A DNA stretch of 45,114 bases, from NCBI GenBank assembly GCA_964493635.1, contig CAZBOW010000017.1:1-45114 (forward strand), given 5' to 3'. Positions within the stretch are counted from its first letter, which is position 1; every line of letters starts with the position of its first letter. The DNA comes from OLB6 sp964493635. GTDB taxonomy: Bacteria > Bacteroidota > Ignavibacteria > Kapaibacteriales > Kapaibacteriaceae. The notes under the pieces were generated by a model, which did not search any database, was not told the origin of the DNA, and saw only the letters and a list, made by a program, of their open reading frames with translations. Position numbers and translations under genes: made by a program. Positions 1 to 8,132 of the stretch are shown here, piece by piece.

Positions 1-15
1 CGGGGCTCCAACGAA

Positions 16-873
16 TCACACAAGCCATGCAGGAGGTTCAGTAAGGGCCTGAGCAATTGCTCGCCATAAGGGTTGAAAGGCCTCTGCCGCCGTTGCACCC
101 CTGGTGGTGATTCGACGGTGGTCGGTACGGGTAACCGTGCCATCGAACGTGATGCGGTCGACCAACTCCGGTCGATATAACTCGGCTGTAAACTCCACCG
201 GCGCACCCACACTATAGGGTGCAACCGGTTCGACACCATGGCTCCGCAATACCGTGGAAACCATCGTAGTGATTTCCGAACCAGTTCTTGAAGGGGGCTT
301 GCAGATGGCAGCGGTCGGTCCGAGAACGTGCTTCGTGGAGACGAATCCACAGCTGGCATGCCATGCACGGATTTCAGGTTCGAGGTCGGAGTTGCCGATG
401 ATACCCACGACTGGAACGCCATAGGAGCCGAGAATCAGCGCATCGACCTCCGCCTCGCCAACGGCTCGACCGTTGACCATCAAGCCGGCAATTGTGCTAC
501 CCACGAACGTATGCGCCAGCAATCCACCGGGTGTACCAGCCATGGTGTGAAACCCTACAAGGATCGCCGCATCGAACGACGAATCAATGCCTTGACACTG
601 CAACAGTGGTTTGTTGTCGGGATGACCACCACCCACCACAACTGAGGCACTGGGGTGAATCCGATCAAGGAGAACATTTCGCATCGTCCCGTGACCATCG
701 CCAATAACAATCGAAGCCGATGGATCAACGGCCAGAATGCCCTCGATCACCGCGTTTACATCATTGGTAAGAAATCCTTGAGCACTGCTATACCCTCTGC
801 CATCCGGCATGAGCTGATCACGGTGGACGACGCCCGTAGCCCCTTCCATATCAACAACGATGAACACCTTCAT
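16..873 (-). CDS. M55-family D-aminopeptidase (DppA-like)
   Basis: The 285-residue protein matches the zinc-dependent D-aminopeptidase family (peptidase M55, DppA type), which removes N-terminal D-amino acids from short peptides. It opens with the family signature VVDMEGATG, giving metal ligands D8 and E10. GDGHG supplies H61, FHTMAGT supplies H109, and E140 sits in GRAVGEAEVDA, so the expected D-E-H-H-E ligand set appears complete. Length is usual for the family. No signal peptide is visible, so it should act in the cytoplasm, perhaps in peptidoglycan or D-peptide recycling (inference). The ATG follows the mtaB stop codon after a single base and has an AGGAG-like ribosome site inside the end of mtaB, so the two are probably co-transcribed. 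Confidence 0.88.
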   Translation of the reverse strand: MKVFIVVDMEGATGVVHRDQLMPDGRGYSSAQGFLTNDVNAVIEGILAVDPSASIVIGDGHGTMRNVLLDRIHPSASVVVGGGHPDNKPLLQCQGIDSSFDAAILVGFHTMAGTPGGLLAHTFVGSTIAGLMVNGRAVGEAEVDALILGSYGVPVVGIIGNSDLEPEIRAWHASCGFVSTKHVLGPTAAICKPPSRTGSEITTMVSTVLRSHGVEPVAPYSVGAPVEFTAELYRPELVDRITFDGTVTRTDHRRITTRGATAAEAFQPLWRAIAQALTEPPAWLV

Positions 874-874
874 G

Positions 875-2224
875 CTATGCTCCTGAACGGGATGTTAGTG
901 TCTGATAAGGGCCGGTCCACGTTGCCTCAACTTCGCTCGGGGTACCGGATAAGGGGCCTACCACACGTGCCGTCTGCGCACCGCGCACCAGAAGCTCCGG
1001 ACCCGCCATATGGACGCGCACGTATTCGGACGACCATCCAATCCACCGTCCCGTCGTTGTGTTGTAGGACTCTGGCACGACAACAACATCCCGACCAGTA
1101 AACGTCGCTGCGTGCTGGATCCTTCGTTGGTCGGAGAGCGCCCGAAGACGTGCTGTGCGAGCTTTCCTGACATCCATGGGTACAACACCCGAATACGCAG
1201 CAGCCGGTGTGTTTGCCCTCTCGGAGTAGGTAAAGACGTGCAAGTACGACCATGGGATCGATTCGAGGAAACGGTACGACTCCTCAAAGAGTTCATCGGT
1301 TTCACCGGGGAATCCCACGATGACATCGATGCCGATGCCAGCATCGGGCATGACGGACCGAGCATACTCCACGATCCGCCGATACTGCGGCGGCTGGTAC
1401 CGACGACGCATCTTCTTCAGGACCTCCGCCGCACCGGACTGCAGCGGAATATGCAGGTGTTGGGCAAAGGTGGTGCTGGATGCAAGAGCGTCAATGATGT
1501 GCGTGGTAAGGGTGTTTGGTTCGATCGACGACACCCGCAGACGCACGGGTAACGATTCGGCGGCCAGGATACGTACAACGTCCTCGAAACGCTGCCCTGT
1601 AGGAGCGTGGTACTCCCCGAGATTGATACCAGATAACACCACTTCATCGAATCCGCGCTCAGCTAACCCTCGAACTGCTGGCACGATATCGTCAAATGCC
1701 ATCGCCCGAGCGGGACCACGAGCAAGCGGAATCGTGCAGAACGAACAGGAGTAATCGCACCCGTCCTGAAGCTTCAAAAATGCGCGAGATCGACTGTCGC
1801 CCTCGGCCGTTGACGAGCCAACAAATGCTGTCTCATCGTCGAGGTCATCGACATCCACCACTGGTACGCTCGCTGACAGATATCGCTCGGCTTGGTCGGC
1901 GATCTTTGATTTACCGGAGGTTCCCACCACCGCCGTTACGCCATCGAACGAGGCAATCTCCTCGGGTTTAAGCTGAGCATAACAGCCTGTGACCACCACC
2001 CGCGCCTCCGGCGCTCCCTTGAGCCCCCTACGAATAATCTTTCGGCATTCGGTATCGGCCTGCTCTGTGACGGTACAGGTATTGATGACGATAATGTCGG
2101 CGGGCTCTCCAAGATCAACGACCTGGTAGCCACGCGCTCGGAAATCCTCGGCAATCGAAGAGGTTTCTGAGTAGTTTAGCTTGCATCCGAGGGTATGGAA
2201 CGCAACACGGCGGTTAGTAGTCAT
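875..2224 (-). CDS. mtaB: tRNA threonylcarbamoyladenosine methylthiotransferase MtaB
   Basis: This 449-residue radical-SAM methylthiotransferase should convert t6A37 to ms2t6A37 in ANN-decoding tRNAs. The N-terminal UPF0004 domain has the three cysteines for the second 4Fe-4S cluster, in HTLGCKLNYSE, NTCTVTEQAD and VTGCYAQL. The radical-SAM CxxxCxxC motif is DGCDYSCSFC. The N-terminal HTLGCKLNYSE type of sequence favours MtaB over MiaB or RimO. I chose the ATG at 2224 (protein MTTNRRVAF) because upstream in-frame codons run through the divergent thioesterase and do not resemble the family. A TAACTTTG promoter box ends only a few bases before this ATG, so the transcript may be leaderless or nearly so. 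It leads into the DppA-like gene. Confidence 0.92.
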   Translation of the reverse strand: MTTNRRVAFHTLGCKLNYSETSSIAEDFRARGYQVVDLGEPADIIVINTCTVTEQADTECRKIIRRGLKGAPEARVVVTGCYAQLKPEEIASFDGVTAVVGTSGKSKIADQAERYLSASVPVVDVDDLDDETAFVGSSTAEGDSRSRAFLKLQDGCDYSCSFCTIPLARGPARAMAFDDIVPAVRGLAERGFDEVVLSGINLGEYHAPTGQRFEDVVRILAAESLPVRLRVSSIEPNTLTTHIIDALASSTTFAQHLHIPLQSGAAEVLKKMRRRYQPPQYRRIVEYARSVMPDAGIGIDVIVGFPGETDELFEESYRFLESIPWSYLHVFTYSERANTPAAAYSGVVPMDVRKARTARLRALSDQRRIQHAATFTGRDVVVVPESYNTTTGRWIGWSSEYVRVHMAGPELLVRGAQTARVVGPLSGTPSEVEATWTGPYQTLTSRSGA

Positions 2225-2230
2225 CACGCA

Positions 2231-2238
2231 CAAAGTTA
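2231..2238 (-). promoter_or_regulatory. TAnnTTTG-type -7 box for mtaB
   Basis: The minus strand reads TAACTTTG, an exact match to the Bacteroidota -7 consensus TAnnTTTG. It lies 6 bases before the mtaB ATG, so transcription would start at or next to the start codon. No clear -33 TTG is present at the usual spacing; CTG is the closest. Confidence 0.5.
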
Positions 2239-2251
2239 CGCGACAACGAAC

Positions 2252-2650
2252 ATGAAACAGGGTCTTGATCGCAGCACAGCATCGTTCACCGTTACGGTCA
2301 CCGAAGAGATGACAGCCCGATTGGAAGGTCTGGTGCATCACCCTGTGTACAGCACGTTCTGGGTGGCCTACCATGCCGAGGTTGCTGCCCGAATGGCACT
2401 GGCCCCCTATCTCGACGACCATGAGGATGCCGTTGGTTCCGAGCTAACCGTCCACCACCACGCCATGGTGGCCGTGGGAGCTACGGTCATCGTGACTGCT
2501 GCGGTGTCGAACGTTGAGCGCTCACGCGTTCACTGTGCCATTACCATCCATCACGATGGCTCGGGAACTCTCGTAGCCTCCGGTACGCAGGAACAGGTTG
2601 TCCTCACGAAAGAGCGCCTCCGTGAACGGCTAGATGCAGCCATGCGGTAA
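2252..2650 (+). CDS. FlK-like hotdog-fold thioesterase
   Basis: The 132-residue protein resembles the fluoroacetyl-CoA thioesterase (FlK)-like branch of the hotdog superfamily. The helix segment ends in HAEVAARMALAPYL, followed by a VGSELTVHHHAMVAVGATV strand, which matches the family's VG-x-V-x-V-x-H-x-A-x-T/V-x-x-G core; the histidine is the likely active-site residue. The C-terminal VASGTQEQVVLTKERL is the usual last strand and helix. The ATG at 2252 (MKQGLDRS) fits the family start; a longer in-frame start at 2195 would run into mtaB. It diverges from mtaB with 27 bases between starts and converges on the ogg gene 22 bases downstream. The natural substrate is unknown; fluoroacetyl-CoA is not implied. 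Confidence 0.75.
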   Translation: MKQGLDRSTASFTVTVTEEMTARLEGLVHHPVYSTFWVAYHAEVAARMALAPYLDDHEDAVGSELTVHHHAMVAVGATVIVTAAVSNVERSRVHCAITIHHDGSGTLVASGTQEQVVLTKERLRERLDAAMR

Positions 2651-2672
2651 CGGACCTGTGCCGGCGTGGAGA

Positions 2673-3320
2673 TTACTTCAGAATCAATCCGGTCGTCTGC
2701 GACCAAAAGAAGAGATCCAGTTCGTCCATGTCGTAGCCGATCTGTGCGGCATACGTCGAGAACACGTCCTCTACCTGCCGATATGCGCCGGGCGAACTGA
2801 TCGGGGGCACCGACTCATACAGGCCGCACAGGACCAGATACCGTAAAATGTGCCGGTCGAGAATGCCAAGTTGTCGAGCCCCGATGTTGCGAAGAAAGTG
2901 GGAGGCCTCCTTCATTCCGAATCCATTGATTGTCCGAGCCAGTCGATCGCGCTGAAGGCGTCGTTCATCCGTGGAGAGGTTTGGCACCATCGCTTCGGAA
3001 ATAGCTGCATGGTAGTGGATCCATGCCTCTCGCGCCGTACGCAACCGTTCGGCCTTCTGGTGGTGGAATCGGATGTACGTTGTTGGATGACGCAGGAGAG
3101 GCTCAGGGTCGCCACCGTATTCGTAGAACTGCATCTGCTGCAACTGCTGTACCACGGCATCGGCATGTACCGCCTTGGATTGCGGCGTGAGTACGCAGAA
3201 GCAGAGTTCGTAGAACCACGCAGACTCCGGAATCTGAGAAAACTCGCGTAGTCGACGTTGGATCCTTGGTTGCCACAAGCCAAAGGCATCGCGATACTCG
3301 GCGGGAAACTCCATCGGCAT
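2673..3320 (-). CDS. ogg: Archaeal-type 8-oxoguanine DNA glycosylase/AP lyase (Ogg2)
   Basis: The 215-residue protein matches the Ogg2 family of bifunctional 8-oxoguanine glycosylase/lyases, which excise oxidised guanine and cut the abasic strand. The helix-hairpin-helix with catalytic lysine is INGFGMKEASHFLRNIG (K137), followed by ILDRHILRYL with catalytic aspartate D155. A typical Ogg2 N-terminal half, including ELCFCVLTPQSKA, precedes it. The gene starts at the ATG overlapping the stop of the upstream VWA gene as TAATG, indicating translational coupling; MEF two codons later is an alternative start. Ogg2 is known mainly from archaea and scattered bacteria, so an old transfer is possible (inference). 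Pairing with a VWA membrane protein is odd, with no known functional link. Confidence 0.85.
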   Translation of the reverse strand: MPMEFPAEYRDAFGLWQPRIQRRLREFSQIPESAWFYELCFCVLTPQSKAVHADAVVQQLQQMQFYEYGGDPEPLLRHPTTYIRFHHQKAERLRTAREAWIHYHAAISEAMVPNLSTDERRLQRDRLARTINGFGMKEASHFLRNIGARQLGILDRHILRYLVLCGLYESVPPISSPGAYRQVEDVFSTYAAQIGYDMDELDLFFWSQTTGLILK

Positions 3321-5557
3321 TAGGCCAGTCCCCGGCGTTTCCGTAGGAACCACTCCAAGGAGAATGCTACAATAGCTCCAAACAGCGGCCATGGTGTGTG
3401 CCACAGCGTGGTATCTCGGGCGTTTTGTACAGCGCGCTGCTGCAACCGCGGATCCTGCTCCAACGCGGCGATCAGCTGGGAAACGTCCTGGTTGACATCC
3501 CGAGCCGTGAACCATCGTCCGGATGTTGCTTGTGCTAGGGCCTGCAGCAACGGGCGATTCATCGTGATGCCGGCTTGTTCAATGCGGACGGGACGTACGA
3601 GGAAGCGCCGTTGGTCACTTCCAACGGATTGACCTTTGTACTCGGCCACGCACTGTGCGGTGTACTCTCCTGGGGGCACCTGCCCAGCCGTACCCTGGTA
3701 TCGGCCCGCTCCCATACTCTCCAAAATAACTCGACGCTGTACACCCGATCCTTGTACATCAACAACAACACGTGCCTGATCAATGGGAGCACCGGCATCG
3801 TCGATGACCGTGGCCTGCAAACCAACACGATCCCCTACAACGTAGACACTCCGGTTTGTGGCCAGGCGGACCGGCTGATCAACATCGTGTGCTGCAAGCC
3901 ACGATGTGGTGTTCCCAATGAAGAGTTTCGCTACTTCGAGCGGTGTCTCGCCACGCTGCTGGATTGGGCCTTCTCGTAGCAGCTCCCAGCGATACAGACC
4001 GTATCCCATTAGGGCGACCGATCGCGATCGCCCTTGACGATACGTGAGCAAGAGTGGTTCGTCTAACGGCGCATTTTGTACCCGGATAGTGGATAGTACC
4101 CGTGCACCAGGCCGAGGAGTGACGAAGGTCTCCGTGCGATACAGCGGGGGTAAGGCATTCCAGATGTCATGGTCGGCATCGGTACCTGTCAGCTTGAGTA
4201 CAGGATCCGAGGTCTGTGCTGCCGCAACATCCGGCGTGGCGAGGTACTCTTGTCGGTTACTCGCGGTGACGATAAACGGAAGGACTTCCGCCAAGGGCCC
4301 GAGTCTCCGGTAGTCGACATCTCGCGATGGTATGAACAGAAGGTTGGTTGCTGTCGCCCCTTTAGCAACGGCCGAAATCACATCGGCCGGGGTTGTTGAC
4401 GTTGGAAATCCGACGAGAATACACACCTCAGCCTTTCGAACATCCGATTCCGTCGGTAGTCGATCATAGAACTCCGAGCCTTTGCGCTGGACGCATCGAA
4501 TGAGATCGACCGAGGGATCGTGATCGAATAACGACGAGAGATAGGCCACGTCCGGGCTTGGCGCGCCAGCCACGAGCAGAATGGTTCGCTTCGTATCGAC
4601 AACGTCCACGTACGTCGTCTGCACGTTGTTGGACAGTGTGGCCTCACGAGGTACTGTGGCGTCGAGCCCAGAGGAGCCCCCCGACGGGACCATCCGAATC
4701 AAGGCTTCGACCTTGCGTGCGCCGGCTTGCCGAGGTACCCACGGAAGGGCCACCGACACCACACGTCCTGGTGCGCACATCAGCATGGTGTCCTGCAAAC
4801 GGGCGTTGTCTTGGCGAAGCTCCAGTCCGATCATACGCGGAACCGAGTCGGTATGCTGTAAACGGACAAGAAGAGATGTCTCTTGGCCAACGATTGGTCG
4901 TGCCGGTGCAACGAGGTCGTCGATCATGGCGTCGAACGGCGGGACGGTATCTCCAATCCCAATAGCATAGATCGGTTGACGAATCTGACGCGCAACCGAA
5001 AGAACTGAGGCTTCTCCGTTATCGTTACCATCGGTTAGCAGCACAACAGCACCCGCGGCCAGACGCGTACCCGAAGACAAACGATTGTTCCCTACCCACT
5101 CCAGAAGGGTCGAGATCGATGTTCGCGGTAATGAATCCGGCACAGCCGTAATGGAATCCAATGGTACCGGACGCACATTCTCACCGAACGACACGAATGT
5201 CCAATGGTCCGGAGCCTCGCGTTGAAGTTGACGTAGTACAGAATCCCGAAGTAGAGCTCGCTTTCCACCAACGTGATCGACGATCTGCATGGATTCAGAG
5301 GCATCGATAGCGACAATCACCGCAGGGCGGTCGATCGAGCCGTGAACAAAGCGGACGACAGGCTCGAACAATGCCATGAGCAACAGAACCATTCCGATCG
5401 ATCGTAGCCCAGTGAATGCCGCTCGCCACGGTTGCGAGAGGTCTGGCACAGTCCGACGGTAGGTCCACCAGGCAATCCCGATGGCAAATAGTGCGCTTAG
5501 GACAATCACCCACCATGAACCGGTAGCAAAAAAGAACTCGAAGGTTTCGTTACTCAT
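3320..5557 (-). CDS. VWA-domain membrane protein with amidotransferase-like middle domain
   Basis: The 745-residue protein has two N-terminal membrane segments (about residues 14-32 and 50-68) and a von Willebrand factor A domain with an intact metal-binding MIDAS: DASES at 85-89, T164 in SSGTRLAAG and D176 in LLTDGND. After the VWA domain comes a class-I glutamine amidotransferase-like fold (ILLVAGAPSPDVAYLSSLF), then beta-rich domains. A C-terminal membrane helix near 722-738 is followed by a basic RKRRG tail. This layout matches large VWA proteins of unknown function in Bacteroidota and Planctomycetes related to the BatA group. The amidotransferase-like part shows no obvious catalytic cysteine in what I read. 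The gene is coupled to ogg through a TAATG overlap. Its role is unknown; surface sensing or protein assembly are only guesses. Confidence 0.75.
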   Translation of the reverse strand: MSNETFEFFFATGSWWVIVLSALFAIGIAWWTYRRTVPDLSQPWRAAFTGLRSIGMVLLLMALFEPVVRFVHGSIDRPAVIVAIDASESMQIVDHVGGKRALLRDSVLRQLQREAPDHWTFVSFGENVRPVPLDSITAVPDSLPRTSISTLLEWVGNNRLSSGTRLAAGAVVLLTDGNDNGEASVLSVARQIRQPIYAIGIGDTVPPFDAMIDDLVAPARPIVGQETSLLVRLQHTDSVPRMIGLELRQDNARLQDTMLMCAPGRVVSVALPWVPRQAGARKVEALIRMVPSGGSSGLDATVPREATLSNNVQTTYVDVVDTKRTILLVAGAPSPDVAYLSSLFDHDPSVDLIRCVQRKGSEFYDRLPTESDVRKAEVCILVGFPTSTTPADVISAVAKGATATNLLFIPSRDVDYRRLGPLAEVLPFIVTASNRQEYLATPDVAAAQTSDPVLKLTGTDADHDIWNALPPLYRTETFVTPRPGARVLSTIRVQNAPLDEPLLLTYRQGRSRSVALMGYGLYRWELLREGPIQQRGETPLEVAKLFIGNTTSWLAAHDVDQPVRLATNRSVYVVGDRVGLQATVIDDAGAPIDQARVVVDVQGSGVQRRVILESMGAGRYQGTAGQVPPGEYTAQCVAEYKGQSVGSDQRRFLVRPVRIEQAGITMNRPLLQALAQATSGRWFTARDVNQDVSQLIAALEQDPRLQQRAVQNARDTTLWHTPWPLFGAIVAFSLEWFLRKRRGLA

Positions 5558-5698
5558 GTGACCAAACGGGCGGTGAGGAGAGTCGTGGAGGAGTTCGCTA
5601 TACGGGTGCTATACACGGTTAACACGCGGGTACTGTACAAGAGTGCGATCGATGTGTGGTGGAATGTCTGCATTGGTTCGTATTTTTCGACTTCACTT

Positions 5699-5775
<77 letters not shown>

Positions 5776-5780
5776 GTGAC

Positions 5781-5825
5781 ACAGGGATGTGCAGGCATCA
5801 TGCCGTACGTCCCTGTTTTCATTTT
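5781..5825 (+). terminator. Rho-independent terminator of tRNA-Pro
   Basis: The arm ACAGGGATGTGC pairs with GTACGTCCCTGT through a nested GGCAT-C-ATGCC hairpin, with only wobble imperfections, and a T-rich tract (TTTTCATTTT) follows. It starts six bases after the tRNA CCA, in the plus orientation. Confidence 0.85.
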
Positions 5826-5834
5826 GTAGCCCGT

Positions 5835-6575
5835 TCAACGAACAGCTGCCGGCGCCAAGAGTATCATACTCTGCGACACCAGCAGACTGGTTAGGTAGAA
5901 GAAGGCCATCTCTTCCCACGGAAGGATGCCCCATAACCGCGTCGGTTGGACCAGACTGTGATCGAAGTACCAGATCCCGCGCCGCACAGCGGCAACATCC
6001 GCCAGCGTGAGGTAGGTTCCGATCGTGAACGTCGCACCAACAAGGGCAACCCACTCACGAGCAAGAATCTCCCATCCAATAATCCATTGAACACTCAGAA
6101 AGGGGCTGATCCAGTAGAGCAGATGGACAGCATACGTCAGAGACGGCGTTTGTGTCCTTACGCGCTGCAAAGGACGATACGCCACCACCGTTGCTACGAT
6201 CAGCACCACAATCGCCACGAGCGTCGGTAGGCCCATGGCAATCGGTGTTGATGGGTTGGCATCGTGGAGTGGCATCAGCAATAGCGTCAGCAGTGCCACT
6301 TCGACCGTCTGAATAACAAAGAATGCAATCTCTTCAATCGGCAGCGCACGAATCCGAAACCACACAGCCCCCTCGCCAAACTCCCATACTCCCAACCGCA
6401 CGGCCCAATTATCCCACGGAAATGTGACGGCAACCACCACCACACACAGGGCACCAAGAATAGCCAACGTGGGCAGTGTGGTTCCCTGCACACCAACAAG
6501 AAGCGTCAAGAGCAACACAATTGGTGCATTGAACACAAGATGAAACTGGCGGTAGGTCATCGTGTTGATCACCAT
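5835..6575 (-). CDS. Lycopene cyclase (CrtYcd-type membrane enzyme)
   Basis: The 246-residue polytopic protein carries two copies of the lycopene cyclase domain found in CrtYc/CrtYd heterodimers and fungal-type fusions. Each half has an aromatic-rich Gly-x-Trp segment followed by a paired glutamate motif: WAVRLGVWEF with LPIEEIAFF (E81-E82), and VRRGIWYFD with LPWEEMAFF (E221-E222). Seven or so membrane segments are evident. It would cyclise the ends of lycopene to make beta-carotene-type rings in the inner membrane. The start lies in the left copy of the 55-base duplication; once the duplicate is removed the ATG overlaps the porQ stop as ATGGTGA. MTYRQF five codons in is an alternative start. 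No other carotenoid gene is in the window. Confidence 0.85.
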   Translation of the reverse strand: MVINTMTYRQFHLVFNAPIVLLLTLLVGVQGTTLPTLAILGALCVVVVAVTFPWDNWAVRLGVWEFGEGAVWFRIRALPIEEIAFFVIQTVEVALLTLLLMPLHDANPSTPIAMGLPTLVAIVVLIVATVVAYRPLQRVRTQTPSLTYAVHLLYWISPFLSVQWIIGWEILAREWVALVGATFTIGTYLTLADVAAVRRGIWYFDHSLVQPTRLWGILPWEEMAFFYLTSLLVSQSMILLAPAAVR

Positions 6576-6765
6576 TCAATCTGGGCCGTCAAACGATGCA
6601 GCAGTGCAGCNNNNNNNNNNNNNNNNNNNNNNNNNNNNNNNNNNNNNNNNNNNNNNNNNNNNNNNNNNNNNNNNNNNNNNNNNNNNNNNNNNNNNNNNNN
6701 NNNNNNNNNNGTCATCGTGTTGATCACCATTCAATCTGGGCCGTCAAACGATGCAGCAGTGCAGC
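6556..6765. other. Assembly gap with 55-base duplicated flanks (1)
   Basis: The N run spans 6611-6710. The 55 bases at 6556-6610 are identical to 6711-6765. This is an unmerged contig overlap and not a biological repeat. Removing one copy and the N run makes porQ and the lycopene cyclase gene overlap by seven bases. Confidence 0.95.
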
Positions 6766-7674
6766 AGACCCCATGCTGCTCAGAGCATAGTCGAACCGCA
6801 GGTCGTTGAGCACAACACCCAAACCTCCGGACAAACCGGTCAATTGGGTAGCAACGTTCACGCCCGAGATATTCCGTGTGGAGTTGTCGTATCCGAGGCG
6901 CGCCTGCACGGCCGAACCGATGTACAACTCCCCTGCCACTGAAAAGTTCAAGAATCGATCGGTGAATGAATCGACGTCGTCGGCCAAATGGTTGATCGAA
7001 GCCTGTACCAGAAGTGGTAGCCCCTTGAGTCGATGATTTACGCCAATACGGACGTCGAGCGGCAGTTGGTCGGACACCCCATCATAGGTTGAGAGTTGTG
7101 TCCCAGCATTGAGGATCGACAAGCCCACATTCGTTCGAGAGCGTGGAATTTGGAACAGGATGCCGGCGTCGAGTGCGACGGCCGTCGACTGCATGTTATC
7201 CAGCGTGCTGTACAACAGTTTCGCCGTGACTCCATAGGTAATCAACGTATCGATGTGCGAGGAATACGTCGCAGCAAGTGCAACGTCATTGGCCAGGAAT
7301 GAACCCGATGCTATTCCCTGCCGATCTGTACGGACGAAGTCTCCAAAGCTCATGACGGATGCGGAGACGGCCCATGAAGCCACGTCCGAGAGCGTATCAG
7401 CATAGATGGCAAATCCTGAATTGATGTCCAGGACATGCTTGAGAAACGTAGCGGTAACAACGGGCTGCTGCACCGTTGCCAGCGACGCCGGATTGATCAT
7501 CAGCATTGACCCGTCTCCCGTCATGGCAACTGTTGCTCCCGCCAATCCAGCAGCACGGCCGCTTAACTGGGCACGCAACATGGGAAAGATCGTCGCCTGC
7601 TGCCCCAACACATGGATGGTCGTGCAACCGAGCATTGTGGCGATGGCCAGAATGGTGCGTGCGTATCGGATCAT
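6724..7674 (-). CDS. porQ: Type IX secretion system protein PorQ
   Basis: The 316-residue protein begins with a signal peptide (hydrophobic LAIATMLGCTTIHVLG, cleavage near GQQA) and continues as an outer-membrane beta-barrel of the PorQ/PorV (FadL-like) family. The family hallmark near the mature N terminus is AAGLAGATVAMTGDGSMLMINPA, shown here by GRAAGLAGATVAMTGDG and the INPASLA segment. Length fits PorQ (around 330-340). PorQ works with PorZ in shuttling A-LPS to the attachment complex of the type IX secretion system. The ATG at 7674 overlaps the stop of the upstream thioesterase as ATGA, supporting this start over one 26 codons upstream. The stop overlaps the lycopene cyclase start. Assignment to PorQ over PorV is by length and sequence feel, so moderately sure. 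Confidence 0.78.
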   Translation of the reverse strand: MIRYARTILAIATMLGCTTIHVLGQQATIFPMLRAQLSGRAAGLAGATVAMTGDGSMLMINPASLATVQQPVVTATFLKHVLDINSGFAIYADTLSDVASWAVSASVMSFGDFVRTDRQGIASGSFLANDVALAATYSSHIDTLITYGVTAKLLYSTLDNMQSTAVALDAGILFQIPRSRTNVGLSILNAGTQLSTYDGVSDQLPLDVRIGVNHRLKGLPLLVQASINHLADDVDSFTDRFLNFSVAGELYIGSAVQARLGYDNSTRNISGVNVATQLTGLSGGLGVVLNDLRFDYALSSMGSAALLHRLTAQIEW

Positions 7675-8132
7675 CGTTCTTCGGATGGTGATGTGGAACG
7701 GTCGTTGCTTCCGTGTGCGACATTTGCACACGCCTGCTCGACGGCCTCCCAAAAGATGCGTGGAGGACGAATGGGCTTGAACGTACGGTCCTGCACAAAT
7801 GTGTGTCGGGTATCACCCCGCGCAATCAGATCGTCGCCGAGAAGGATTTCGTACGACAACCGCAGAACTGGAGACCGATCGACAGCGTAATGAGTGCGGA
7901 TCGTAAGCAGATCGTCGTACCGCGCTGGTCGTAGATACTCTACATGGGCTTCAATCAACGGAAGGAGCGCTCCGTGATCCTCCAGTTGGGCATACGGAAC
8001 GCCGATATGACGAAGCAGCTCTGTTCGACCGATCTCAAAGTAGCGCAGGTAGTTTCCATTGTACACCACACCCATCTTATCGGTGTCGGCATACCGCACG
8101 CGAACGGTGGTATCGTGGCTTACCGTGGTCAT
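7671..8132 (-). CDS. YbgC-type acyl-CoA thioesterase (4HBT fold)
   Basis: The 153-residue hotdog protein has the YbgC/4-hydroxybenzoyl-CoA thioesterase signature RYADTDKMGVVYNGNYLRYFE, with the catalytic aspartate in the ADTD segment (D16 or D18), followed by YLRPARYDDLL and the ARGDTRHTFV final strand. It should hydrolyse acyl-CoA thioesters, most likely in lipid metabolism; in proteobacteria the homologue accompanies tol-pal. Here it sits between parB and porQ, with ATGA overlaps at both ends, so it is translated as part of one polycistronic message. Substrate cannot be read from sequence. Confidence 0.88.
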   Translation of the reverse strand: MTTVSHDTTVRVRYADTDKMGVVYNGNYLRYFEIGRTELLRHIGVPYAQLEDHGALLPLIEAHVEYLRPARYDDLLTIRTHYAVDRSPVLRLSYEILLGDDLIARGDTRHTFVQDRTFKPIRPPRIFWEAVEQACANVAHGSNDRSTSPSEER

